This document shows, piece by piece, positions 53,114-62,458 of a stretch of DNA of 64,000 nucleotides. Each line of letters begins with the position of its first letter. Position 1 is the first letter of the stretch. The stretch is from Harenicola maris (lineage in GTDB: Bacteria; Pseudomonadota; Alphaproteobacteria; Rhodobacterales; Rhodobacteraceae), in NCBI GenBank assembly GCA_018524345.1, contig JADQAZ010000001.1:186001-250000 (forward strand), read 5' to 3'. The position numbers and the translations under genes were made by a program. Under the pieces are notes generated by a model that was not told where the DNA came from, searched no databases, and worked only from the letters and a program-made list of their open reading frames with translations.

Positions 53114-54535
53114 ATGCTAGCACCCTGTTCTGACGAATTCCTTAACGGCCTGCGCGCCGTTCTTCCCCCCGCCACGTTTCGCGCCCCCGAGGCGCGCTAT
53201 GCCGAGGAGCCGCGCGGCTTTTGGACGGGGGAGATTGGCGCGGTTCTGGCCCCTGCGAACACCGCCGAGGTGGCCGTTATTATCAAGGCTGCGGCGCAGG
53301 CGCGGGTGCCTGTGATCCCCTATGGCGGCGGCACGGGACTGGTCGGCGGGCAGCTGTCTGATGCGCTGCCGGCGCCTGTGATCCTGAGCCTTGAGCGGAT
53401 GAATGCCATTCGCCGCGTTGACCCCGTGGGCAATATTCTGGAGGCCGAGGCGGGAGCGATTTTGGCCAACGTGCAGGCCGCGGCGGAGGAGGCGGGGCGG
53501 CTGTTTCCGCTCTCGCTGGCCTCTGAAGGTTCGGCGGTTTTGGGCGGGCTTTTGGGGACCAATGCGGGCGGCGTGAACGTCTTGCGCTATGGCAATACGC
53601 GCAATCTGGTTCTGGGGATCGAGGCGGTTTTGCCGGATGGGTCGATCTACAACGGATTGAAATCATTGCGCAAAGACAACACCGGCTATGACCTGCGGCA
53701 TTTGCTCATCGGGGCCGAGGGGACATTGGGCGTGATCACGGCGGCGGTGCTTGCGCTGCATCCGCGCCCTGCGGCGCAGGGGACGGCTGTTATGGCGGTG
53801 GCCTCTCCGCGTGCGGCGCTGGACCTTTTGGCCATGGCGCAGGAGCGGCTTGGCAGCGGGATCAGCGCCTTTGAGTTGATCCACCGTTCGGGCAGCGATT
53901 TTCTGGCGCAGACGGGGTTTTCCCTGCGGCTGCCCTTTGACGAGACGCCGGAGTGGTGCGTGTTGATCGAGCTTGGCTTGCCGGAGGGCTTGGACCCTGA
54001 GGGGGCCTTGGAGGAGCTGTTTGCGGAAGGGTTCGAGGCGGAGCTGGTCTACGATGGCGCGGTGGCGCAGAGCCTTGCCCAGAGGCAGGCCTTCTGGGAG
54101 GTGCGCGAGACCATTCCGGAGGCGAACAAGCGCGTGGGCGCGGTGTCGAGCCATGATATTTCCCTGCCCCTGACTCAGGTGCCGGAGTTCATCAACCGCG
54201 CGGGCCAAGCCCTTGGGGAGATTGCGGATTTCCGGATCAACTGTTTCGGGCATCTGGGCGACGGGAACCTGCATTACAACCTGTTCCCCGCCGAGGGGCG
54301 GCAGCGCGAGGACTATGCGGCGCAGAAGGGTGCGGCGGTGCGTGTGGTCTATGATCTGGTGGAGGAACTGGGCGGGTCGTTCAGTGCCGAGCACGGGGTT
54401 GGGCGGCTGAAGGTCGAGGACCTTGAGCGCTATGGCGATCCGGCGAAACTGGCGGTGATGCGGGCGATCAAGGGGGCCTTGGACCCGCAGGGGATCATGA
54501 ATCCGGGCGCTGTTTTGCGGATGCCTGAAGAATAA
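53114..54535 (+). CDS. FAD-linked D-2-hydroxyacid dehydrogenase/oxidase
   Basis: About 473 residues. PCMH-type FAD domain with PVIPYGGGTGLVGGQLSD, GLLGTNAGGVNVLRYGNTRN, and a C-terminal cap ending FGHLGDGNLHYN and SAEHGVGRLK, as in D-lactate, glycolate or D-2-hydroxyglutarate dehydrogenases. The start is uncertain (53114 or 53084); 53114 matches family length. Which acid is oxidised cannot be told from sequence. It is the last gene before the second TGCA array. Confidence 0.92.
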   Translation: MLAPCSDEFLNGLRAVLPPATFRAPEARYAEEPRGFWTGEIGAVLAPANTAEVAVIIKAAAQARVPVIPYGGGTGLVGGQLSDALPAPVILSLERMNAIRRVDPVGNILEAEAGAILANVQAAAEEAGRLFPLSLASEGSAVLGGLLGTNAGGVNVLRYGNTRNLVLGIEAVLPDGSIYNGLKSLRKDNTGYDLRHLLIGAEGTLGVITAAVLALHPRPAAQGTAVMAVASPRAALDLLAMAQERLGSGISAFELIHRSGSDFLAQTGFSLRLPFDETPEWCVLIELGLPEGLDPEGALEELFAEGFEAELVYDGAVAQSLAQRQAFWEVRETIPEANKRVGAVSSHDISLPLTQVPEFINRAGQALGEIADFRINCFGHLGDGNLHYNLFPAEGRQREDYAAQKGAAVRVVYDLVEELGGSFSAEHGVGRLKVEDLERYGDPAKLAVMRAIKGALDPQGIMNPGAVLRMPEE

Positions 54536-54580
54536 GGGTTAAGGGGCAGAATTTGCTCCGAAAATTCTGGTCACACCCGG

Positions 54581-54618
54581 TGCACAAGTGATGCACATCC
54601 GATGCATACGATTGTGCA
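54581..54618. repeat. Helically phased TGCA array, second copy, four units
   Basis: TGCA tetramers begin at 54581, 54592, 54603 and 54615, spaced 11, 11 and 12 bp. The stretch from 54593 to beyond 54618 matches the last two units and flank of the array at 4985-5033, with one unit fewer. It lies 45 bp after the oxidase stop and about 45 bp from the DUF1444 stop, between convergent genes, so a promoter role is unlikely here. Confidence 0.75.
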
Positions 54619-54663
54619 GATCGGCGTGGTTAACGGGGCGTGCGGCGGGGTGATAAGCCCTGC

Positions 54664-55734
54664 TTATCGTGCCAATGCAAATTCCCCATCGCGGAACAGC
54701 AAGAGGTCAGAGGAGAGGGCGTAGCCGTAGTCCTCCTGAAAGCTTTCGATCAGGGCGCGCATCTGCGGCTTGGCGGTGAGCGATGTGATCGGCTGGAAGA
54801 CCACGATCGAGCGGTTCGGCACGGCGATGAGCAGGGGGCCGAGTTGGGATTCGATGTCCTGCCAGAGGCCGGTGTCGAGCAGGAAGCTGCTCTCGTAAAA
54901 TCCGTCGGCGGTAAGGAAATATACACCATCCTGTTCCACAGTGAGTTGCGGACCGGCGGCGGCGAAGTTGTCGCGGGCGGTCTGGTCGAGGGTCTCGGCC
55001 GTGAGGCCGTGGCGGGCGAGGTCCGGCTGGGTGACGAAGGCAACGGAGCCGGGTTTGTCCCAGACGTAGAAAAGCCCCATGTCGCCGAGGAAGGGGCGAT
55101 GGACGGGGGCGGGATCGATGCTGGTGTAGCTGTCCAGATGGCGGAGCACGGGGCGGAGCTGTTCAAGCCGGTCGGGGATGTCGGCGTCGGGGCTGTCGAT
55201 GGTTTGGGCGATGAAGTTGGAGAGGATCAGGGCGCGATCCTCGGCGCTTGCCGTGCGGGCGAGTTGTTTGTGCAGGTTGTCGGGATAGGTGAGGGCGGGT
55301 TCCTCTGCGCCCGGCAGGGTGAGCAGGAGGATGCGCTGCTCCGAGTCGATGCTGGCCTGCACCTTGGGGTAGGTTTGCAGGACATGGTCGCGCATGAGGG
55401 CGAGGGTGTCCTCGAGCGTTTCGGGGCGCGGGGTTTCGGCGGCGGTGGCCTGTGCCTGCGTGTCCTGTGCGTCGGTGCTCTGTGTTGTCGTGTTTTGGGC
55501 GGTTGTGTCTTGGGTCGCGGTGCCCTGCGCCCCGGTGTCCTGTGCGGCGCTTTGCGCGGCGGCGGGCGGGGCATGCCCCGCGAGGGTGCCAAGGGCGAGC
55601 CAGAGGCAGAGAGGCGCAGCAGTGGCAAGGGAGCGGGCAGGCGGGCGGGCGCGGTGCGGGCGGGGGGCTTTGCCCCCACGCGCCGCGCCGCGCCCGCCCG
55701 CCTGCCCCCGCAGGGCCATTGATGTCAGAGGCAT
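54664..55734 (-). CDS. Secreted DUF1444-like protein
   Basis: About 356 residues. A long Arg/Gly-rich n-region, a hydrophobic signal (LCLWLALGTLAGHAPPAAAQ), then a Gln/Asp/Thr low-complexity stretch (repeats such as TQDT and AQDT, about residues 60-95), and a C-terminal domain I match with DUF1444 (Bacillus YtpQ), for example in VPNRSIVVFQPI. Its ATG is coupled to the apt stop (TGATG). It may act in envelope or exported protein quality. Function unknown. Confidence 0.72.
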   Translation of the reverse strand: MPLTSMALRGQAGGRGAARGGKAPRPHRARPPARSLATAAPLCLWLALGTLAGHAPPAAAQSAAQDTGAQGTATQDTTAQNTTTQSTDAQDTQAQATAAETPRPETLEDTLALMRDHVLQTYPKVQASIDSEQRILLLTLPGAEEPALTYPDNLHKQLARTASAEDRALILSNFIAQTIDSPDADIPDRLEQLRPVLRHLDSYTSIDPAPVHRPFLGDMGLFYVWDKPGSVAFVTQPDLARHGLTAETLDQTARDNFAAAGPQLTVEQDGVYFLTADGFYESSFLLDTGLWQDIESQLGPLLIAVPNRSIVVFQPITSLTAKPQMRALIESFQEDYGYALSSDLLLFRDGEFALAR

Positions 55735-56270
55735 CAATGGCCGCCGTATGCGCAAAGGGCGTGGACCTCCATGCCCATGGCTTCGAGCTTTGCCCGGCCG
55801 CCAAGGTCGGGCAGGTCGATGATGAAGGAGCAGGCGGTGATCTTGCCGCCCAGCCGTTCGATCAGGGAGATCCCGGCCTCTGCCGTGCCGCCGGTGGCGA
55901 GGAGGTCATCGACGAGCAGGATGCGTTGGCCTGCGGTGATCGCGTCCTCGTGCAGTTCGACCACGGCCTCGCCGTATTCGAGAGTGTAGGACTGCTCGAT
56001 ACATTTGCCGGGCAGCTTGCCCTTTTTGCGGATCGGGACGAAGCCGGTGGAGAGCTGATGCGCGATGGCGCCGCCGAGGATGAAGCCGCGGGCCTCGAGC
56101 CCGACGACGAGGTCGATTTCCTCGCCCGCGTGGGGGTGGAGCATCTGGTCCACCGCCATGCGAAAGCCGCGCGGGTCAGCGAAGAGGGTGGTGACATCGC
56201 GGAACATTATCCCCTCTTGCGGGAAGTCGGGGATGGTGCGGATGTAGTCAGTGACTGATTTTGCTGGCAT
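55734..56270 (-). CDS. apt: Adenine phosphoribosyltransferase
   Basis: 178 residues. Converts adenine and PRPP to AMP. PRPP-binding [17 protein letters not shown]-like region is seen as [18 protein letters not shown], with earlier [18 protein letters not shown]. It begins 4 bp after mtnP, which releases adenine from methylthioadenosine, so the two form a salvage pathway. GGA lies 8 bp before the ATG. A longer frame overlaps mtnP. Confidence 0.95.
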   Translation of the reverse strand: MPAKSVTDYIRTIPDFPQEGIMFRDVTTLFADPRGFRMAVDQMLHPHAGEEIDLVVGLEARGFILGGAIAHQLSTGFVPIRKKGKLPGKCIEQSYTLEYGEAVVELHEDAITAGQRILLVDDLLATGGTAEAGISLIERLGGKITACSFIIDLPDLGGRAKLEAMGMEVHALCAYGGH

Positions 56271-56274
56271 TTTT

Positions 56275-57150
56275 CTATCCAAGGACCCGTCCGGCGACGG
56301 TTTGCAATTTGGCGACAAGGGCGGGGTCGCGTTTTTCGGGGGCGGTCATGATGGCGAATTGGAGCGCGCTGTCGCAGCCCTGCGGGCAGGCCTCGCGCGG
56401 GCCGTTCAGGGCGGCGGGCATGGCCGCGACCAGCGCCGCGCCATGGGCGACATTGGCGCCGAGGGTGGCGAGGAGTTGGTTGATGTCGACCTCTCCGTGG
56501 TCGGGGTGCCAGCTGTCGTAATCGGTGACCATGGCGACGGTGAGGTAGCAGATCTCGGCCTCGCGGGCGAGTTTGGCCTCGGGCATATTGGTCATGCCGA
56601 TGACATCGGCGGCCCAGACTTCGCGGTACATGCGCGATTCGGCGAGGGTGGAGAACTGCGGCCCCTCCATTGCGAGGTAGGTGCCGCCGTTATGCACGGT
56701 GATGCCGAGGCCCTGCGCCGCGCCCAGGGCCGCGCTGCGCAGCCGGTCGCAGGTGGGATGGGCGAGGGAGACATGGGCGACGCAGCCGGAGCTGAAGAAG
56801 CTGGAGGTGCGGCCGCGGGTGCGGTCGATCATCTGGTCGCAGAGGACGAAATCGCCGGGGGCCATTTCATCGCGGAAGGAGCCGCAGGCCGAGACCGAGA
56901 GGATATCCGTCACGCCGAGCTGTTTGAGCGCGTCGATATTGGCGCGATAGGGCACATCGGAGGGGGCGTGGACATGGCCGCGTCCGTGGCGGGGCAGGAA
57001 GGCCATTTTGGTGCCCTCCAGCTCGCCCACAAGGATCGCGTCCGAGGGATCGCCCCATGGGGTGGTGAGGGTTGTCCATGTTGCGCCTTCGAGGGCGTCG
57101 ATGGCGTAGAGGCCGCTGCCGCCGATCACGCCGATTACTCTGTCACTCAT
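56275..57150 (-). CDS. mtnP: S-methyl-5'-thioadenosine phosphorylase
   Basis: 291 residues. Phosphorolyses methylthioadenosine from polyamine and other SAM-using pathways to adenine and methylthioribose-1-phosphate. N-terminal [38 protein letters not shown] and [11 protein letters not shown]-like [17 protein letters not shown] are typical, as is [16 protein letters not shown]. It leads the mtnP-apt-DUF1444 operon. Confidence 0.95.
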   Translation of the reverse strand: MSDRVIGVIGGSGLYAIDALEGATWTTLTTPWGDPSDAILVGELEGTKMAFLPRHGRGHVHAPSDVPYRANIDALKQLGVTDILSVSACGSFRDEMAPGDFVLCDQMIDRTRGRTSSFFSSGCVAHVSLAHPTCDRLRSAALGAAQGLGITVHNGGTYLAMEGPQFSTLAESRMYREVWAADVIGMTNMPEAKLAREAEICYLTVAMVTDYDSWHPDHGEVDINQLLATLGANVAHGAALVAAMPAALNGPREACPQGCDSALQFAIMTAPEKRDPALVAKLQTVAGRVLG

Positions 57151-57368
57151 TGGGGTTAACCTTTTGGTTCCATGTTTAGCGGTATCATAAGCCGCGCGGC
57201 GCAGGGGATTCTACCGCGAAAACTGTTGTTTTCGCCTCTGGGGCGCTGCCGGCGGGCTGTGGGGGGCTTCCATGCCGCGGGTATGCCCTATAGGTAGGCG
57301 CGAAATGACACTGGCCCCTTTGGGATGGTGTCTGCCTCCTGCCACTTTTGACATCGGATCCTTGCCCT

Positions 57369-59000
57369 ATGCCTCGCAATATTTTGAACGCCCTCGCGCG
57401 GTCCAGCCTGACCCCTGATATGGAGCAATGGACAGGAGAGGGCGGGTTGAGCGCGGCGCGCCTGCGGATCGAGCTTTTGTCCGGCCTGACGGTAGCCTTG
57501 GCTTTGGTGCCCGAGGCGGTGGCCTTTGCCTTTGTCGCCGGGGTGCATCCTTTGGTCGGGCTTTATGCGGCCTTTCTGGTCGGGTTGATCACGGCCCTGA
57601 TCGGCGGGCGGCCGGGGATGATTTCCGGTGCGACGGGGGCTTTGGCCGTTGTGATGGTGGCCCTCGTGGCCGAGCACGGGGTGGAATATCTGTTTGCCAC
57701 CGTTGTTTTGATGGGGATTTTGCAGATCGGGGCCGGGGTGTTCAAGCTGGGCAAGTTTATCCGGCTGGTGCCGCATCCTGTGATGCTGGGCTTTGTGAAC
57801 GGTTTGGCGATTGTGATTTTCCTTGCGCAGCTGGGGCAGTTTCAGGTGCCCGGCTCTGCGGAGGTGACGGGCCACGGGATCGCCCATGGGGAGTGGCTTT
57901 CGGGCATGGCGATGGTGACGATGCTGGGTCTTGTGGGCCTGACCATGGCGATCATCTATCTGATGCCGAAGGTGACCAATGTTATTCCCGCGCCTTTGGC
58001 GGGGATCGGGATTGTGGCGATTCTGGTGATTGTGCTGGGGATTGATGTGCCGCGTGTGGGCGATATGGCCAGCATTCAGGGCGGTTTGCCCCAGTGGCAT
58101 GTGCCCATGGTGCCCTTCACCTTCGAGACCTTTAAGATCATCCTGCCCTATTCCCTTATTCTGGCGGCGATCGGCTTGATCGAGAGCCTTCTGACCCTGA
58201 ACCTTGTGGGCGAGATCACGGGCAAGCGCGGCGGGGCCAGTCAGGAATGTGTGGCGCAGGGTGTGGCCAATACGGTCACCGGTTTCTTTGGCGGTATGGG
58301 CGGCTGTGCCATGATCGGGCAGTCGATGATCAACGTGAAATCGGGCGGGCGGACGCGGATTGCCGGTGTGGCAGCGGCGCTGTTCCTGTTGGTCTTTATC
58401 CTGTTCGCCGCGCCTTTGATCGAGCAGATCCCTCTGGCGGCGCTGGTTGGGGTGATGTTCATGGTGGTGATCGGGACCTTTGCTTGGAACTCATTCAACA
58501 TCCTGCGCAAGGTTCCGGGGACGGATGCCTTTGTGATCATCCTTGTCACCGTGGTGACGGTGATGACCGATCTGGCGACGGCGGTTGTGGTCGGGGTGAT
58601 TGTCTCGGCGCTGGCCTATGCCTGGCAGAACGCGACGCGGATTCGCGCCCGCGCCCATGAGACGCCCGAGGGGGCCAAGGTCTATGCCATTCGCGGGCCG
58701 TTGTTCTTTGGCTCTGCCGAGGCTTTTGGCGAGCTGTTCACGCCGGAGACGGACCCCTCTTTGGTGATCGTGGATTTCGCCGAAAGCCGGGTGGCGGATC
58801 AGTCGGCTCTGGCGGCGATCGAGGCTTTGGCCGACAAATACGAGAAGGCGGGCAAGGCGCTTCAGCTGCGCCATCTGAGCCCCGATTGCCATCAGCTTTT
58901 GTCCAAGGCGGGCTCGCTTATGATCGACAGCGACGATGACCCCGATTACGAAATCGCCGCCGATTACGGTGTGCGCACCGGGGTGATCGGCGGGCATTAA
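57369..59000 (+). CDS. SulP-family anion transporter with STAS domain
   Basis: 543 residues, 10-12 membrane segments. SulP start LSGLTVALALVPEAVAFAFV, then LGFVNGLAIVIFLAQLGQF, and a C-terminal cytoplasmic STAS domain (about 440-543) with VRGPLFFGSAEAF-like IRGPLFFGSAEAFGELF. Imports sulfate, bicarbonate or another anion. The start ATG was preferred to an upstream TTG at 57348. Divergent from mtnP by about 220 bp. Substrate not shown. Confidence 0.93.
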   Translation: MPRNILNALARSSLTPDMEQWTGEGGLSAARLRIELLSGLTVALALVPEAVAFAFVAGVHPLVGLYAAFLVGLITALIGGRPGMISGATGALAVVMVALVAEHGVEYLFATVVLMGILQIGAGVFKLGKFIRLVPHPVMLGFVNGLAIVIFLAQLGQFQVPGSAEVTGHGIAHGEWLSGMAMVTMLGLVGLTMAIIYLMPKVTNVIPAPLAGIGIVAILVIVLGIDVPRVGDMASIQGGLPQWHVPMVPFTFETFKIILPYSLILAAIGLIESLLTLNLVGEITGKRGGASQECVAQGVANTVTGFFGGMGGCAMIGQSMINVKSGGRTRIAGVAAALFLLVFILFAAPLIEQIPLAALVGVMFMVVIGTFAWNSFNILRKVPGTDAFVIILVTVVTVMTDLATAVVVGVIVSALAYAWQNATRIRARAHETPEGAKVYAIRGPLFFGSAEAFGELFTPETDPSLVIVDFAESRVADQSALAAIEALADKYEKAGKALQLRHLSPDCHQLLSKAGSLMIDSDDDPDYEIAADYGVRTGVIGGH

Positions 59001-59009
59001 CCGGTTTGG

Positions 59010-60341
59010 TTACGGGGTCCGGTCCCAAAGGCCGGGCCCTGTGATCAGGGCGCGGGAGGCCTCTTGCCTGCCCGGCAACCACGCGATTTCAACTGTTATG
59101 CCGCCTGTAAAGCTGCGCAGCTCTTTGTCCCCGATGAAATAGGGGGCGGGGGGATCGCCTGCGGAGCTTAGGCCCGGGTAGGGGCGCGGCGCGCCGCGCA
59201 GCGAGGGGGGCGCGAGGCGTTCGATCAGGGGGGCGAGTTCGCCCTTGGGCAGGGTTTGGCCAAAGGGCGCGGGATGCAGGGCGAGCGCCTCCATCCGGTA
59301 GGGATTGCCGTCGTGGCCCGTATAGGTCCGCAGGGTGGCGGTGGTGCGGATGCCTGCGGGCATATCGGTGCAGTCACGGATTTCGGCCCTCGTGGCCTTT
59401 GGGTGGATCAGCCCGTGATACCAAGCGAGGTGAAGGCGGACGGAGGGCTCTGTTTCTCCAAGCTCTATCAGAACATCCTCCATCTGCGGCTGATACGCCC
59501 GGTTTTCCAGCGCGGTCTCAAGGGCGAGGCCTGTTTGTCCAGCGCGGAGCATGCGGCGCACCATGTCGGGGGATTTGCTGCAGATTTCGTGGGCGTGGAA
59601 GTCGATGCCGTTGAAGGGGAGGTCTTGGGGCTCTGGCCCCGCGCGCTGTTCGAGGATGCGCATCATCCAGTCGGGGGCGTCGATGGGCAGGAGGTGGGCG
59701 TCATAGCCAAGTTCGCTTCCGGTCCAGAAGGGGCCGGCGATGCCGGGGCGTTTGATCTCTTTGGCGAAGATGGTTTCCATCGCTTCGGCCTCGCTCTCGG
59801 CCCAGAGGTCGATTGCGGCGCCGAGGTTATAGGCCGCGCAGGCGCGGATGTAGTTGGAGGGGGCGTCCAGCAGTTTGAGCCATTCGTCGCATTGGCTGGG
59901 TTTCGGCGGCGTGAGCAGGATGAGGGCGCCGATGATGTGGTCGGGATTGACGCCCTCGGGCGTTTGGCGGGCCCATTTGCGCAGGCGTTCGGTGATGATT
60001 TGGGGGTCGCGGGGGGATTTGAAGCGCAGGTGTTGCAGGAAGTTCGGGATGGTGTCGTTGTGGGTTTCCTGGGCCTCCATCACGCGGGTGAGGAGCCATG
60101 CTTCGCGGCGGATCATGTGCTCCCTGCTCGGGCGGTCGCCCCGCGGGCCTGAGCCTTCGGACCAGAAGACGGCGGTCATCAGGCGCTCCAGTGCGCTGTC
60201 GCGGAGGTTTTTATCGGCGGAGCGGAGAAAGGGCGCGGCCCCTTGGTAGAAGCCATCCCATTCGGCGCCCTTGAGCAGGTCAAGGCGGGCCTCGCGTATC
60301 GGCTTGTAGCTTTCCCAAGTGTCGATACTGCCGTCAGTCAT
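59010..60341 (-). CDS. Large protein of unknown function
   Basis: 443 residues, soluble, acidic in places, with no signal or membrane segment. It is helix-rich through the first ~300 residues (paired segments around LRSADKNLRDSALERLMTAV and YIRACAAYNLGAAIDLW) and could fold as a HEAT-like solenoid. The last ~130 residues look mainly beta. No enzyme motif was seen. It overlaps the flavin reductase-like stop by 8 bp, so they form one transcript. I do not recognise it. Confidence 0.82.
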   Translation of the reverse strand: MTDGSIDTWESYKPIREARLDLLKGAEWDGFYQGAAPFLRSADKNLRDSALERLMTAVFWSEGSGPRGDRPSREHMIRREAWLLTRVMEAQETHNDTIPNFLQHLRFKSPRDPQIITERLRKWARQTPEGVNPDHIIGALILLTPPKPSQCDEWLKLLDAPSNYIRACAAYNLGAAIDLWAESEAEAMETIFAKEIKRPGIAGPFWTGSELGYDAHLLPIDAPDWMMRILEQRAGPEPQDLPFNGIDFHAHEICSKSPDMVRRMLRAGQTGLALETALENRAYQPQMEDVLIELGETEPSVRLHLAWYHGLIHPKATRAEIRDCTDMPAGIRTTATLRTYTGHDGNPYRMEALALHPAPFGQTLPKGELAPLIERLAPPSLRGAPRPYPGLSSAGDPPAPYFIGDKELRSFTGGITVEIAWLPGRQEASRALITGPGLWDRTP

Positions 60342-60939
60342 CGGGGCGGGTCAGCTCGAATTGTTCGGTGACGGAGGCGTAGTTGCGGTAGCCCATCCGC
60401 GCGAGGGGTTGGTAGCGGGTGACGTCAAAGATGCCGTCGACGATGCAATCGTCGCGCAGGTGCACGCCGGTGACCTCGCCGAAGACGGCGAAGTTGGCGG
60501 CGCCGGGCAGGGGGACGATCTGGGTCAGTTTGCATTCCAGCGCGGCGGGGGCGGAGGCGACGCGGGCGCAGTCGATGCTGTCGCACTGGGCGGATTGCAG
60601 GCCTGCGACCTCGAATTCGTCGGTGCCGGCGGGCAGGGCGGCGGAGGTGGCGTTCATGGCATCCTGCGCTGCGGTTTCGACGATATTGACGCAAAAGACC
60701 CCGGTTTCGCGGATCAGGGAGACGCTGTCCTTGGTGCCGATCCGGTCGGGTTTGGCGCTGGTGGAGGCGAACATGACCTGCGGCGGCTCATAGGCGACGG
60801 CGTTGAAAAAGGAATAGGGGGCGAGGTTGTTGACCCCGTCGCGGCCTCGGGTCGAGATCCAGCCGATGGGGCGCGGTGTGACGACGGCGTTGAACGGGTT
60901 GTGCGGCAGGCCGTGGCCGTCTTGGGGGCGGTAGAACAT
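60334..60939 (-). CDS. Flavin reductase-like FMN-binding split-barrel protein
   Basis: 201 residues. Starts MFYRPQDGHGLPHNPFNAVV, then PRPIGWISTRGRDGVNNLAP and YSFFNAVAYEPPQVMFAST, the usual flavin-binding blocks of the split-barrel family. It probably reduces FMN for a partner oxygenase or acts on flavin esters. GAGG lies 7 bp before the ATG 60939. A longer frame upstream is Pro/Arg-rich and was rejected. The unknown 443-residue protein is coupled downstream. Confidence 0.88.
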   Translation of the reverse strand: MFYRPQDGHGLPHNPFNAVVTPRPIGWISTRGRDGVNNLAPYSFFNAVAYEPPQVMFASTSAKPDRIGTKDSVSLIRETGVFCVNIVETAAQDAMNATSAALPAGTDEFEVAGLQSAQCDSIDCARVASAPAALECKLTQIVPLPGAANFAVFGEVTGVHLRDDCIVDGIFDVTRYQPLARMGYRNYASVTEQFELTRPDD

Positions 60940-61016
60940 GGGGGACCTCGCGGGTTTGGTTTGCTCCGGATTTAGCGCCGTGATAGGGCCGCTTCCAGTC
61001 AATTCCGGCCTGCGTG

Positions 61017-61493
61017 ATGTATAAGCTACACCCTGAGACCACAGATGACGCCTATGAGGTGGAGGCGCTTTATGACCTGGTGTTTGCACCGGGGCGTGAG
61101 GCGCTGTCGTCCTATCGTCTGCGCGAGGGGGTTCCGGCGGAGGCGGGGCTGAGCCGTGTGGCGCGGGACGAGGGCGGGATTCTTGCCGGGGCGCTGCGGT
61201 TTTGGCCTGTGTCCGTGGGCGGGGCGGAGGCCCTGTTGCTGGGGCCGATTGCCGTGCATCCGACGCGGCAGGGCGAGGGATTGGGCGGATTGCTGATGGC
61301 CGAGGGGCTGGCGGCGGCATGGGCGGCGGGCTGGCCGCGTGTGATGCTGGTGGGCGATTACGCCTATTACCGCCGTTTCGGCTTCGAGCATTTGAGCGGC
61401 GTGGTGATGCCGCCGCCCACCAACCCCGAGCGGGTTCTGGGGCAGGGCGATTGGGCGGGCATCACGGGGCCTGTAGAACGCCGCCTGCCCTAG
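61017..61493 (+). CDS. GNAT N-acetyltransferase
   Basis: 158 residues, a YhbS-like acetyltransferase. Core acetyl-CoA motif LLLGPIAVHPTRQGEGLGG, followed by a terminal YYRRFGFEHL block. Begins at ATG 61017 (an adjacent GTG at 61014 is possible). Acceptor unknown. It ends 2 bp from the convergent CDF gene's stop. Confidence 0.85.
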   Translation: MYKLHPETTDDAYEVEALYDLVFAPGREALSSYRLREGVPAEAGLSRVARDEGGILAGALRFWPVSVGGAEALLLGPIAVHPTRQGEGLGGLLMAEGLAAAWAAGWPRVMLVGDYAYYRRFGFEHLSGVVMPPPTNPERVLGQGDWAGITGPVERRLP

Positions 61494-61495
61494 GT

Positions 61496-62386
61496 TTACG
61501 GGGCCGGAAGGATGGCGCCGGAGGGTTTGAGTTTATGCTCCGGTTCCACATGGATCGTCACCTTTGCGTCCTCTAGCAAGTCCTTGAGGGATTTTTCGAT
61601 CCGGTCGCAGATTTCATGGGATTCGAAGACGGTGGTTTCCCCCGGAACCACGAGGTGAAAGTCGATGAAGGTGGCTATGCCTGCGTGACGGGTGCGCAGG
61701 TCGTGGGCCTCCATCGCGCCGCCTGCCTCTGCGGCGATGACGCGGCGGATGTCTTGCAGGGTGTGTTCCGGCACGGTTTCGTCCATCAGGCTGCTGAGGG
61801 AATCCTTTACGATTTTGGAGCCGGACCAGAGGATATGCAGGGCGACCAGGGCGGCCATGGCCGGATCGAGCAGCCACCAGCCCGTGGCCACCGCCAGAAG
61901 AAAGCCCACGGCAACGCCGCAGGAGGTGAAGACATCGGCCAGCAGGTGTTTGCCATCGGCGACCAGCGCGGGGGATTTGCCAGAGCGCCCCCGTGTGATC
62001 AGCACCCATGCCCAGAACCCGTTGATCGCCGTGGCGAGCATGTTGACGGCGAGGCCCTCGGCCGGGGCGTCGATGGGCAGGGGGGCGAGGAAGCCGCGAA
62101 AGGCCTCGCGGAAGATCAGGAGCGCGGCGATGATGATCATCACGCCTTCGAGGACGGCGCTGAAATACTCGGCCTTGTGGTGGCCATAGGGGTGTTCGGC
62201 ATCGGCGGGTTTTGCGGCGATGCGGATCGCGATCAGGGCGGCGATGGCGGTGGCGACATTGACGGTGCTTTCCAGCGCATCGGAGAGCAGGGCGACAGAT
62301 CCGGTCAGCCAATAGGCGAGGGTTTTGAGGCCGAGGACCGCGATGCCGATGAAGATACTGCCGATGGCGAGCTTGGTCGTGGTCAT
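61496..62386 (-). CDS. Cation diffusion facilitator (CDF) metal exporter
   Basis: 296 residues with six membrane segments. Metal site residues are in LLSDALESTVNVATAI (TM2) and DGKHLLADVFTSCGV (TM5); HPYGHHKAEYFSAVL is the interloop block. The C-terminal cytoplasmic domain has HDLRTRHAGIATFIDFHLVV. It exports zinc, iron or similar divalent metal by proton antiport. FieF/ZitB-like, specificity unclear. ptsP lies 72 bp upstream on its strand. Confidence 0.92.
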   Translation of the reverse strand: MTTTKLAIGSIFIGIAVLGLKTLAYWLTGSVALLSDALESTVNVATAIAALIAIRIAAKPADAEHPYGHHKAEYFSAVLEGVMIIIAALLIFREAFRGFLAPLPIDAPAEGLAVNMLATAINGFWAWVLITRGRSGKSPALVADGKHLLADVFTSCGVAVGFLLAVATGWWLLDPAMAALVALHILWSGSKIVKDSLSSLMDETVPEHTLQDIRRVIAAEAGGAMEAHDLRTRHAGIATFIDFHLVVPGETTVFESHEICDRIEKSLKDLLEDAKVTIHVEPEHKLKPSGAILPAP

Positions 62387-62458
62387 GGCGGCGGCCTCTC
62401 CTGTCCCTGATCCATCAGGTAAAGGAGGGCCCCCATCTGTGCAAGGAATTGGCGGGCG

